In this document: in pieces, positions 1-11,500 of the stretch | Position numbering within the stretch: position 1 is the first letter of the stretch | How the letters are laid out: every line of letters starts with the position of its first letter | DNA from: Niebla homalea | Taxonomy: Eukaryota; Ascomycota; Lecanoromycetes; Lecanorales; Ramalinaceae | Direction: 5' to 3' | Assembly (NCBI GenBank): GCA_019925105.1 | Contig: JAHGAU010000005.1 | Location: forward strand, 1 to 64,000 | Length of the DNA: 64,000 nt | The notes under the pieces: model-generated | Seen by the model: the letters and a program-made list of their open reading frames with translations, nothing else | Databases searched by the model: none | What the model was told of the DNA's origin: nothing | Translations under genes and position numbers: made by a program

Positions 1-1788
1 ACCTCGTTATTTTCCCAGGATATAGTACCTTCCTCGGTAATATTATAATTAAGGGTAAATCCATAAGTCCGTAATTTAAAAACGAAGTTAATAGGCCGTA
101 ATAAGGTATCGGTACCAATAAGGAATAAGTGATTTTTCGTTAATTTAATAGTTTTACTAAATAAGGTACTAGTAAGTAAATCGGAATCCGAAGTTGAAGG
201 TAAATTTATCAATATATCTAAATCGATAATTTAATCCTTAGGTTCCGGTAGACTGGGTTAAAGGGTATAAGCCCTTAAAAGGATAAGGGCTTAAGAAAAG
301 GTAATAATACCACTTAATTTAATGGTATAATTCATAGGTGGGGACCAGGTAAAATCGGTGTTAATACCGTATATTATTAAGCTACTAAGTAAAAGACTTT
401 AATAATCGTCCTTAGATAAATCCTAATATAAAAGGCTTAAAAAAAAGCGTAATAATAAATCCTTAAATTTATTTAAAGAATATAATAAATCCTTAAAATT
501 ATTATTAGATAAATTATTAACGAGTTCTTCGTTAGATTTATTAAAAAAAAGGTTATTAATATATATATTTAAATAAAAGATAAAAGTAATAAAAGTAAAG
601 GTAAAAAAAAAGGGTAAAGTAAAATATAAAAAAAATAAAAAAAAAAATAAAAAAGGGTAAAAATTATAAGTTAAAAAGTAAATATAAATAACAAATAATA
701 AATAATAAAGAAAAAATAAAGATAACTTACTTTTCTGACTGATCTTTTATAAATCTTAATATTTTAATAAATAAAGTAAAAAATAATTTAATATATTTAT
801 ACCTTAAACGGTTCCTTAAAGTAAATAACCTAATATTCCATAAATAAATAAATATATTAAATTAAACCTTAATATAAAAGTAAATCGTATTTAGATCAAT
901 ATATATTATAAATGGTTTTTCATTTATAACGTTACCGGTTTCTTTACGATTTATATATTCTAATGAATTCCGGCTTACGATATTTAGCTTACTAATTAAA
1001 ACCGCTTTTTTAAATAAAGCCTTAATTAATTTTATTATTAAATATAATAATAAAATTGATAATTACTCTGGATCGTTCGATTTTAAAGTCGGTTTTACCG
1101 GGGGTTTTAATTAAGACCGGGCTATAACTGGATTGAAATTGGATAAATAGGTAGCTTACCCGGTACGGGCTACCCAGGCATTAACCTCGAATTTTTCCGG
1201 TTCTATAATCGTTATATTCATGTTTTCGGTAACCGTTTTAATTTATTCCGTTAATTTCTTCATTCTAATAATATAAATAAAGGCCGGTATATCCGATGGA
1301 TTTATAATATTATCGTTATTTTTAATATTAAATACTTTAAATAAATAACGATTTAATCCTCGGGTATATAACTATTAAAATTTAATAAATATCCATTTAT
1401 TATTTAATTTTAATTAATTTTTTTAATGAAAACTACCTTATTTTTAAGTTTAATAAATATCCGGGTAATTATTCCGCTAATATATTGTTATTATATTCGG
1501 GGATAAGTAAATATAAGTATAATAAATATACTTTAAACCCGAAGAAACGGGTAATAAAGGTAAAGGGGTAATTAGTCCGTCCGGAATATCGATATTATTT
1601 AAGTAAAACTTAATAATATAAATAAAAATCTTATTCTGGGTAATAAAGGCAAGGTAAGAATATTATTTATCCAGGTGGCCGCGTAATTCCTAGAACCGGA
1701 CGCCGTATTTATAATTACGGCATATTAAAGCCTTATAATTAGATAAATAAAGGAAGGCCTTTTCGGTAAGGGCTTAAGGTAAATCCAT
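1..1788 (-). pseudogene. RIP-mutated telomere-linked RecQ helicase element, copy 1 (N-terminal part, cut by window edge)
   Basis: This stretch matches 11,437-13,227 nearly base for base with a constant offset of about 11,436, so it is the N-terminal part of the same minus-strand relic described there; the rest lies outside the window. The relic start codon would be at 1786-1788. Stops occur throughout and almost all differences between the copies are C/T or G/A, as RIP produces. The first ~70 codons have the spacing of a DUF3505-like zinc finger in which Cys and His codons have mutated to Tyr and similar residues. The link to helicase rests on the second copy. Confidence 0.65.
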
Positions 1789-1819
1789 TATATAAATGGA
1801 TATAAATAATATATAAATA

Positions 1820-2035
1820 AAAGGTGAAGGTAAAAATAGGTAAAGGTAAAGGTAAATAAAGGTAAAGGTAAAAGTAAAGGTAAAGGTGAATAAAGGTAAA
1901 GGTAAATAAAGGTAAAAGTAAATAAAAATAAAGGTAGGTAAAGGTAAAGGTAAAAATAAAGATAAAGGTAAAGGTAAGGTAAAGGTATAAATGATAGTAA
2001 AGGATAAAGGGTAAAGGGTAAAGGGTATTTAATTT
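1820..2035. repeat. GGTAAA hexamer array, copy 1
   Basis: Degenerate tandem repeat of GGTAAA (with GGTGAA, AGTAAA and GATAAA variants), just upstream of the relic helicase start on the minus strand. The same array sits at the same place in copy 2 (13,260-13,470), so it belongs to the element. Confidence 0.8.
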
Positions 2036-2376
2036 ACTTAAGTATTAAGTAGATTAAATAACTTAAGTATGATAAGAAAAACAGAAATTTAAAGGGGGGG
2101 AAAGGTAATTATATAGATAAATTATTAGCCAAGTTTTTACCAAGAAAATTATAAGTTATAAGGCTTAAATAAAACCGAGACCGGGCTTAAATAGCTAAGT
2201 TACTTAATAATTTAAAAATAAATAAACCAATTCCGGATTAATAATTATTAGTGGTAATAGTGTAATAATTTAGGTGGTAATATAATAATTTAAAAATAAA
2301 GATTTATTTATGGATTATTCTCGTATTTAAACGGATATTACGGCCGGATCTTAAAGCCTTAATATAAGGAAATAAC

Positions 2377-3045
2377 GTTAACCGTTACCCTATATTAAGA
2401 AATATTAAAACCTTTATATTATTAATAAAATAATAAAAGTATTATATAAGTTTTTTTTTATTATTATTAAGTAATATAATCTTAAATAAGGTACGGATTT
2501 AAGTTTTCCCGTTACCGTTATAAAGCGCTTTTTTAAGTTATCTTTTAGATTAAATAGATTAAATAAAGGATTAATAATAATCCGGATATATCTTAAAACA
2601 TTAAAAAATTACTTATAAATCCTTATAAATTAATATTACCGTAGCCATTAATGGACGGATTTTCATTTTTTTAATACTATTAAAAAGTGGGGAAATATAT
2701 AAAGAAAGTTAAATTACCAGATTTTACTGGGGAATAACCAATAAAAAAGTAATAATTAACGTTAAGAAATAAACTTAAACCCTATAACCCGGAATTCATA
2801 AATATTTAAAAATCGATAAATAAATAACTACTACTCAGACAAACCTTAAAAGTCTCGGGATTAATAGGCCGTATTAAAATCTATACCTTTTATATAGAGA
2901 GTGAATAAATCCGGGCCGGTTTTACCCTAGAAAGAATCATTTCTAAAAATGATTCTTTCCTGGGTTAAGTCCGAGAAGGCCGAATTAACGCCGAGTAAAC
3001 AAATGACTCTTTCCAGGCAGGAAAGAGTGAGAACTAGGTGATAGG
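2377..3045. repeat. ~670-bp hairpin-bearing repeat, unit 1
   Basis: Begins GTTAACCGTTACCCTATATT and ends GTGATAGG. It is followed after 8 bp by a second same-orientation copy (3054-3724), and one copy occurs at 13,814-14,483. It has no coding potential. It may be a terminal repeat of the helicase element or a separate element inserted beside it; no inverted ends or target duplication are clear. This copy is the most RIP-mutated of the three near-identical ones. Confidence 0.8.
2925..2964. other. Hairpin in repeat unit 1 (mutated form)
   Basis: Inverted repeat with arms AAAGAATCATT and AATGATTCTTT. In the other copies the arms are AAAGAGTCATT and AATGACTCTTT, so both arms changed together and pairing was kept. 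A second, shorter inverted repeat (CTCTTTCC and GGAAAGAG) follows at about 3008-3028. Confidence 0.75.
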
Positions 3046-3053
3046 GAGACGAG

Positions 3054-3724
3054 GTTAACCATTACTTTATATTAAGAAATATTAAGACCCTTATATTATT
3101 AATAAAATAATAAAAGTATTATATAAGTTTTTTTTTTATTATTATTAAGTAATATAATCTTAAATAAGGTACGGATTTAAGTTCTTCCGTTACCGTTATA
3201 AAGCGCTTTTTTTAAGCTATCTTTTAGATTAAATAAATTAAATAAAGGATTAATAATAATCCGGATATACCTTAAAACCTTAAAGAATTACTTATAAACC
3301 CTTATAAATCAATACTACCGTAACCGTTAATAAACGGATTTTCGTTTTTCCGACACTATTAAAAAGCGGGGAAACGTATGAAGAAAGTTAAATTACCAGA
3401 TTTTACCGGGGAATAACCGATAAAAAAGTAATAATTAGCGCCGGGAAGCAAACTTAAACCCTATAACCCGGAATTCGTAAATATTTAAAAATCGATAAAT
3501 AAATAACCACTGCTCGGACGAACCTCGGAGGTCTCGGGATTAATAGGCCGTACTAAAATCTACACCTTTTATATAGAGAGTGAATAAATCCGGGCCGGTT
3601 CTACCCTGGAAAGAGTCATTTCTAAAAATGACTCTTTCCTGGGTTAAGTCCGAGAAGGCCGAATTAACGCCGAGTGAGTAAATGACTCTTTCCAGGCAGG
3701 AAAGAGTGAGAACTAGGTGATAGG
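3054..3724. repeat. ~670-bp hairpin-bearing repeat, unit 2
   Basis: Direct tandem copy of 2377-3045, less RIP-mutated. It ends with the same CTAGGTGATAGG and then passes into the 150-bp repeat region. The array has two units here but only one in the second element copy. Confidence 0.8.
3604..3643. other. Hairpin in repeat unit 2
   Basis: Arms GGAAAGAGTCATT and AATGACTCTTTCC around a few unpaired bases, giving a stem of about 16 bp with one mismatch near the base. A smaller inverted repeat (CTCTTTCC..GGAAAGAG) lies at 3686-3706. Confidence 0.85.
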
Positions 3725-3729
3725 ATTAC

Positions 3730-3879
3730 GTAGATAACTTTAAAGATATATTAAGATAAAGTATCCGTACTTTATATAAAGTTCAGATCCAAGACTTAGC
3801 AGATAACTCACTATATACAGCCTCTCCTATTGGTTAGTTATCCGTACTTCATATGAAGTCCAGACATTAATAGTGTTAG
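3730..3879. repeat. 150-bp repeat, copy 1 of 3
   Basis: Shares GATAAAGTATCCGTA, AAAGTTCAGAT, ATAGCCTCTCCTATT-like and ATTAATAGTGTTAG blocks with 4171-4320 and 4520-4669 in the same orientation. It contains short palindromes such as CTTTATATAAAG and CTTCATATGAAG. It could be a solo terminal repeat; no coding capacity. Confidence 0.8.
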
Positions 3880-4045
3880 GGTGTAAGTAAGGATGTAAAT
3901 AAGGGTGTAAGTGAGGGTGTAAATAAGGGTAATAATGCACTTATAGGTAAGGGTGCAGATAAGGGTATAAGTAAGGGTGTAGGTGAGGGTGCAGGTAAAG
4001 GTGCAGGTAAGGGTAATAGTGAGGCTATAGGTAAGGGTGGATTAC
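3878..4045. repeat. 12-mer G-rich array (AAGGGTGTAAGT type)
   Basis: About fourteen degenerate units of 11-12 bases, each with AGGGTG or AGGGTA followed by TAAGTA, CAGGTA or similar. The G-rich strand is plus. It directly follows the first 150-bp repeat. The unit recalls degenerate telomere-like repeats, but it is not TTAGGG. Confidence 0.7.
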
Positions 4046-4170
4046 CTTTGGTGGTAAAATCTTAATCCTTTTATTTCTTAACAACCACCCTATAAAATTT
4101 TATCAATAAAGGCTTATTTAAATACGCTTACTTCACTCTATAGCTCTTATATATAAAGTTAATAAATTAA

Positions 4171-4320
4171 GTAAATAACTTTAAAGATGTATTAAGATAA
4201 AGTATCCGTATTTTATATAAAGTTCAGATTTAAGACTTAACAAATAACTTACTGTATATAGCCTCTCCTATTGGTTAATTATCCGTACTTTATATAAAGT
4301 CTAGATATTAATAGTGTTAG
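4171..4320. repeat. 150-bp repeat, copy 2 of 3
   Basis: Same blocks as 3730-3879 with C-to-T and G-to-A differences. Preceded by a TAGCTCTTATATATAAAGTTAATAAATT-like spacer that also precedes copy 3. Confidence 0.8.
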
Positions 4321-4519
4321 AAATAGTTTATAATATTTTATATAAATTTAGCCTTAAAGATTTAAGTTAAACTATATAAAGTCGCTTTCCGTATCTTAAG
4401 TAAGAAATATTATAAATAATATTTCTTTAATAACGGCTTTATAAAATTTTATTAATAAAAATTTATTTAAATACGCTTACTTTCCTTTATAACTTTTATA
4501 TAAAAAGTTAATAAATTAA

Positions 4520-4669
4520 GTACTTAATTTTTAAGATATATTAAGATAAAGTATCCGTATTTTATATAAAGTTCAGATCCAAGACTTAACAGATAACTTA
4601 CTGTATATAGCCTCTCCTATTAATCAGCTATCCGTACTTCACATGAAGTCCAAACATTAATAGTGTTAG
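4520..4669. repeat. 150-bp repeat, copy 3 of 3
   Basis: Third same-orientation copy, ending ATTAATAGTGTTAG, then passing directly into the A/T low-complexity tract. The spacer from copy 2 to copy 3 is about 200 bp. Confidence 0.8.
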
Positions 4670-4674
4670 CTATT

Positions 4675-6010
4675 TACTTTTTATTATTTTAATAAATAAT
4701 TTATACTTTATTATTTAATTAATAATTTACTTTTTATTATTTAATTAATTATTTACCCTTTATTATTATATTAACTTTTTATACTTTCTTTTTACTTAAA
4801 TATTTAAATTTTTTATTTAAGTAATTAATTACCCTTTATTATTCAATTTTATGCCTTATTATTTAATTAATTATTTACGTAATAATATTTAATTATTTAA
4901 ATAATAATATTTAATTCTTTAATTATTATTTATTATTTATTTAACTTTTTACCTTTTATTATTTAATTATTATTGTTTTTTTTTATTTAATTAATTCTTT
5001 ACCCCTTATTATTTAATTAACCTTTTATCCTTTATTATTTAACTAATTACCTTTAATTATTTAATTAAGACTTTATCCTTTATTATTTAACTTTTAATAT
5101 TTAACCTTTATTATTTATTTTAACTCTTTATTCTTTAATTAATTATTTAACTTTTATTATTTAATTAAGTATTTTCCCTTTATTACTTAATTAATTACTT
5201 ACCCTTTATTATTTATTTAATTATTTATTTTGTACTATTTAGTTATTTATTTATATTTTATTATTTAAGTAATTATTTACGTTTTATTATTTAATAAACT
5301 ATTTATCCTTTAGTTTTTAACCTTATTTATAATTATTCTTTACTTATTTTTTATAATTTAATTAACTTTTTCTTTTTATATTTTTTTTTATTTTATCTTT
5401 TTTTTTTTATTCGCCTTTTTTAATTGAACTTATTAAAGCCTTTTTAACTTTTTTTCTATATTTATCCTTTTTTTACTTATTTTATTTATTTTTACCCTTT
5501 ATAATTTACTTTTTACCGTTTATTATATACCTTATATTATATACCTTTTATTGTTTAACCTTTATTATTTATTTAAATCTTTATTATTTATTTATATATT
5601 TACTTTTTAATATTTAATTAATTATTTATTCTTTATTATTTAATTAATACTTTACCCTTTATTAGTTACTTAATAATTTACCCGTTATTATTTAAATAAT
5701 GATTTATCTTTTATTATTTATTTAATACTTTGTTTCTTAATTAATTACTTATACCTTTTTTTTTTAATTAATTAGTTATTTTTTATTATTTAATTAATTT
5801 ATTATTCTATATTATTCACCTTTTATAATTTAACCTTTATTATTTATTTAAACCTTTTATTATTTATTTAATTATTTACTTGCCGTTATTTAATTACTTT
5901 TTATCCTTTCTTTTTTAATTAATTATTTATACTTTATTATGTATTTTTTTACCGATTATTATTCAATCAACTATTTACCGTTTATTATTTAATTAATTAT
6001 TTACCCTTTA
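4675..6010. repeat. A/T low-complexity array
   Basis: Degenerate repeats around TTTATTATTTAATTAATTATTTACCC, probably a minisatellite of about 26 bp eroded by RIP. No gene. Confidence 0.75.
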
Positions 6011-6150
6011 ATCCTTATTAAAGTAAGGTTTTAATAGATAAATATTTAATAATCTTATTAATATAAAGGGGTTTTTACCGGTTAAAGGTTATAAATAATA
6101 AGAGTTAAATTAAGTATAAACTTTATTAAAAGTCTTAACATAAAGAGGCG

Positions 6151-6830
6151 ACGTTAACGGTTATCTTATGCTAAGATATTTAAGGAAATAATTAAATAAA
6201 AAAATTAATAAGGGAAAAGAAATAATTATTATTATTAAGTAAATAATATATTTATTAATCTATTCCGGATTATAGTAACTCCGGTACCGTTATAGCCCTT
6301 TTTTTTAACTTTCTTAATTAAGTTAAAAAGTAAATAAAAAGGATTAATAATACTCCGGATATACCTAAAAAAACCGTAAAATAAAATTATAGGATATATA
6401 ACTTAATATTATAATAGGTAAGAATAAACGGATTTTTATTTTTCCGACATTATTAAAAACCGCTTATTTAAGGTTAAAAAGTTAAATTACTAAATTTTAA
6501 AAAGGAATAGCGGGTTAAAAAATGAGATTTAGCGCTGGGAAATAAAGTTAACCAAGAATATTAAAAATCTCAAAAGTTCTAAAATCTATAATTAAATAAG
6601 GAGTTATCGGATTTAAGTAAATAAGGGCTCGTTTTATAGGGCTTAATCAGCTCTATAACTTTTATATATAAAGTTAATAAATTCGATAAGGTTTTACCCT
6701 GCGTCCCTTAAGTTAAAGCCCGGAAGGGATTGAGGGTACCCTATCGATCTCAGCCCTATCCTTCCCCATAGTCCCGGAAGGAATGCAGCCTCAATCCCTT
6801 CGAGATTAAGTGTTAGTATTAGGTTTAACC
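6151..6830. repeat. Diverged relative of the ~670-bp repeat
   Basis: It follows the same order of blocks as 2377-3045: an ACGTTAACGGTTA-like start, a T-rich run, CCGTTATAGC, GGATTAATAATACTCCGGATATACC, CGGATTTTTATTTTTCCGACA, AAAGTTAAATTAC and a hairpin near the end. In this copy the hairpin is unrelated in sequence: GAAGGGATTGAGG at 6723-6735 pairs with CCTCAATCCCTTC at 6789-6801. It is therefore a second subfamily. Confidence 0.65.
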
Positions 6831-6929
6831 CTAATAACCCGTTTTTAAATTACTACTTTAATTTCCGATTAAGGTAAAAATATATAATACGTATTATTAC
6901 GAATAAAAAACCTATAAAAATAATATAAA

Positions 6930-8200
6930 AAATATAAGTTATCTTAAATTTTTTATTTAAATTAATTTATTAAATTATTCACTTTATTTAAATTAATTTA
7001 TTTATTTAATTCACTTCTTATTTTATTAATTCATTTATTTATTTTATTTAATTTAATTTATTTAATTTATTTATTTAACTTATTTATTTAATTTATTTAT
7101 TTAATTTATTTATTTAACTTATTTATTTAATTTATTTAATTTATTTAATTTATTTATTTAATTTATTTATTTAATTTATTTATTTATTTTATATATTTAT
7201 TTTATTTATTTTATTTATCTGCTTATTAAGCCGTCCACCACCCTTGAACCCTACCGCTCGTTCATAGTTTATTTTTTACTAGCCAAAACCCCTTGCGGTA
7301 GCGGTTTTCTCTATGATTAATAGTGCTTTACCCCCTTTTTTTATTTTAATATAAAAACCCTTTATAATTAACTTTTACCCTGGATTATTTACCCTGTAAA
7401 AATGAATTAAGCTTAATACCCTTAATTCATTTAGGGTAATAATTAAACGGTAAATTCAGTAATACTTTATTATTTTATTATTTTATTTTTTTATTTTTTT
7501 ATTTTTTTTTTTTTTATTTTTTTATTTTTTTATTATTTTATTACTTTATTACTTTATTATTTTATTACTTTATTAATTTATTTATTTAATAATTAATTTA
7601 TTTTTAGGGTTATTTTTTATTTTATTTTTTACTTTATTTATACTTTATTTATTACTTTATTTATTACTTTTTTATTACTTTTTTATAACTTTTTTATTAC
7701 TTTTTTATTAATTTATTTCTTAGTTTATTTCTTAATTTATTAATTTATTTATGTTTTAATTATTTTATTTATTAATCCATTTTTTAATTATTTTATTTAT
7801 TACTCTATTTCTTAATTAATTAATTTATATATTTCTTAAGTAATTTATATATTTATTTATTTCTTAATTAATTTTCTCATTTATTTATTTAATTATTTGT
7901 TTATTTTCTTATTTATTTATAAAGGGTATTTTCGTGATAAATCATTTATCCTTAGTTTTTTATAATAAGAGATTTTATTTAATTATATATTTATTTACCT
8001 GTTTATTAATTAATTTATTATTTATTTATCCGTTTTACAATTTACTTGTTTTTTCCTTTACTTATTCCTTTCTTTATCCATTTATTTATTTATTTGTTGT
8101 ATTTTACCCATTATTTATTTATCGTTATTTCCTTTTTTCCTTTTTTTTTATTTAGCTTTAAATTCTTTGTTTATTTATTTATTAATATTAACCCTTTTAA
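6930..8200. repeat. A/T low-complexity tract
   Basis: Mostly TTTATTTAATTTATT-type repeats. The only break is 7215-7460, a less biased patch (including CCGTCCACCACCCTTGAACC) with no recognisable gene. A 73-codon open frame at 7934-8155 is simple T-rich sequence and is not accepted as a gene. Confidence 0.75.
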
Positions 8201-8599
8201 TATAATTATTAATAAATAATAAAAGAACTTATTTTTTCTTTTAATCTAAACTCGAATATTTTATTATAAAGGTTTTTTTAAAAAAATATAAAATAAATAT
8301 TTAAAAGCTTTTCTTAAAAAGATATTTATAAATTATCTATCTATTTATCTCTAAATTAAATTAAGGTAAAATTATATAATAATATCTTAATAAACCCGTT
8401 AATCTCCGCATTTCCATAACTCCTTTTTAACCGTTTATAAGTCAAAATATCCTTTAATTCCACTTTATTTTTGGTAAATGGGTATTGGATATTTTTCCAG
8501 TATTATTTTATCGATAATTAAAAAATCAGCTGGTTTTTTATATGGTAAAAATAGGTAAAAAGGGTTTCAAAAACCAGGCTTTATCGATATAAATAGGAT

Positions 8600-11500
8600 T
8601 TTTTTCTAATAAGTCTATAATCCTTATTTATAGGTAAAAACTTAAACCAAATATAAAAATCCTAAGGTAAAAAATATTTAAAATATCCCGAGTATTTATT
8701 TATATCCTAATAATAAAGTTTATTAATTTAAGTTCTTATAAAAAAACGTATATTATAAATATTATAATTTTAATATTTATTAAAAAAGTATTATAATAAT
8801 ACCAATATATCCAAATTCGTATATATTTTATAATTAATATAATTTTTAAATTAATACTGTAAAGTCGATTTTAAGTTATTTAAATTTATTTCGTTTTTCC
8901 GGTTTTCTAGTAAATATCGATTTTTTAATCCTAAATTATAAGATTCCTATAATTCGAAATCTGTAAAATTAATATTTATAGGTCCGGTAAGGTCCGTAAA
9001 TAAATCCTTTTTGATTTTAGTATTAAGTTTTTCTTTTTAAATAAAGCCAGAGTAAAAATCATATTTTTCTTTATTTTTCTTATATTTTTTCCGGTTTATA
9101 AAGCCGTCTATAATTAAGTCCAATATAATCCGTCGATATTTATCGTTTTTAATATAATCCTTTATATCCGGATCTTCAGGCCGAGATAACCGAGGGTTAT
9201 AAAGGATTATAACTTTACTTTTTTCCCCTTATTGATTAACTCATTTATTTTCTTAACTATAAGCCTTTAAATCCCTTAATAAACCGACGTAAATAATAAC
9301 CCATATATCCAATAAATCCAGTCCTATAGATAAAGCCAAAATAATCGTTAAAATAAAGGCTTTTTTATTATGGAAATTATTGAGTATTTAACGTTTTTAA
9401 TTTATAGTCCCGATTTTTACGTGATATTTAGGTATATTTAAGATTTCACTGACTTAATCCGTAAGGTAAATTGTCCCATAAAAGATATGGATTTAACCAC
9501 TTGGATAAAGCCTTTTTTTCAAATTTATTAAAAATAATAAATTATCCCTTAAATTATTTACTATAACGTATTCTTAAATTAAATATCGAATATTTAATTT
9601 TATAGTTAATTCCCGTAATAAAAGTATATTGGATATATCAATACCGGCTAATTAAAACCAGGTATTTTTATTTTTTAATAATAAAAAAGCCGTTAAATAA
9701 ATGAATTACGTTTTATATTTAATTAAGGACTTTAATTCTTTAATTTTCAGCCGAAAATCCTTGGTAGTATCCAGTAAAATATAAGCTTTATTAATAATAA
9801 TACGGTCTAAATGGCCTTATCGTTTTAATCGATTTAAAAACTAATTAAAAAGTTCGGTAACGGTTATTTCTGGGGTAATTAATATAATATTAGCCCAATC
9901 TTTAAAGCTTTTTAAGGTTTATTCCAGATATTTAAGGCCTTAATTTTAAGCCTTAAGTAATATTTCCTTTTTTAAAGATATAAGGGGTAATATTACCATG
10001 GTAAATCCATTTAGGCCGGCAATAACGGTAAGGACTATAAAAAAAGCATTTTTTCCGCGTCCAATATTAGATATAATAACGATTAAACTTTTTCCGGATA
10101 GAATTACCGTTAATCCGGTTTTTTATAAACCCTGAAATTCTAGATTTTAACCGTATAATTGCTGAAAAACCGGTAAAATTCAAGTAAATTAAAATCTTTA
10201 ATATTTTTCTTTATAAATTTCCCTAATAAAATTTATAAATAACTCAGATTTCCAGTCCAATTTTTCCGGTATAAATAAAATACTTGGGAATTAAAGGAAT
10301 TAAAAAAGCTAAATAAATAAAGTTATAAATTTTTCCTATTAAGTATATATTTGGCCCGGTATTTCATCCAGTAACCGGGAGTATATATTATTAGCAATAT
10401 TATTAATATAGGCAGCTTGTAAATTGATAATTTTATCTTTTTTATTATTATCATTTGGATTAATAGCGTTTTCCCAGTTTTTATTAATAAATTTACTATA
10501 ATAACGTTAAAAAATAGTAATAATAATATGCCGTTAAATTAGGGTTTTAATATTTATTCTTACCCGGGACCGGAACTCCTTAAATAAAGCCATACTGAAA
10601 AAAAATTGGACGTCCAGATATTATAACGGTAAAGGATATCTTAAAATTCCTATTAATTTAAATCCTTTTTTTGAATTTTATCCGAGTCATTATTAATTAC
10701 CGTTTAACGTCTCAATCGTTTTTATTATTTTTTTGATTTTTCGGTTTTTTTAGGGTTTTTAATAAAGTAAATCCGTTCAGGTTAAAGGTAAAGGGTAATA
10801 TTTAATTTTTTTAAATATAAATTCAATAAATTCATTTTTAAAAGAATATAAAGCTAAAAATAATAAATAAATAAAACTGATAATTTATAAAGTATAAACC
10901 GGTTTATAACCTTAGTCGATCCAGTAGTAGTAAAGCCTTTATAATATAAAGTAATAAATATAAGTAGGCCGTTTTAAATAAAGATATTCCGTTTAGAATT
11001 TAATTAATTTCAGTATTGAATTAATTGGATTTTAAAGCTTCAAGCTGGATTACCTTAGGTAAGCTATAATAAAACCATTAGCTCTTCTTTGAATTTCCGG
11101 TTTTCTTTAAATAAATAGTAAACTTTATCTAGTTTCCAATAGGTATTATTATTTTTAAATTTAAGAAAACGGTTTTATAAGGTCGGTATTTAATGGATTT
11201 TTTCATAAAGTTAAAAATTACCTTTAAAAGGTAATTTATTCCGTTTGTTTATAAAGAAATTCTAGTCCGGTATACTGTTAATAATATGGTTAAAAAAAGT
11301 AATAAAATCCATAGAGGGTAAATCGTTTTAACCGGTAAATAATAAATTATTAAATAACCAGGATTTAACGGTTTTTAGTAATTTAAATATTACGGAACGG
11401 TATTAATCCATAGTTAATAAAAAATTTTTATAAAAAACCTCGTTATTTTCCCAGGATATAATACCTTTCTCGGTAATATTATAATTAAGGGTAAATCTAT

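Noticed and set aside
7934..8155. 73-codon open frame, Phe/Tyr/Leu-rich
   Set aside because: Low-complexity T-rich DNA inside a RIP-mutated tract; no start context, domain or neighbours.
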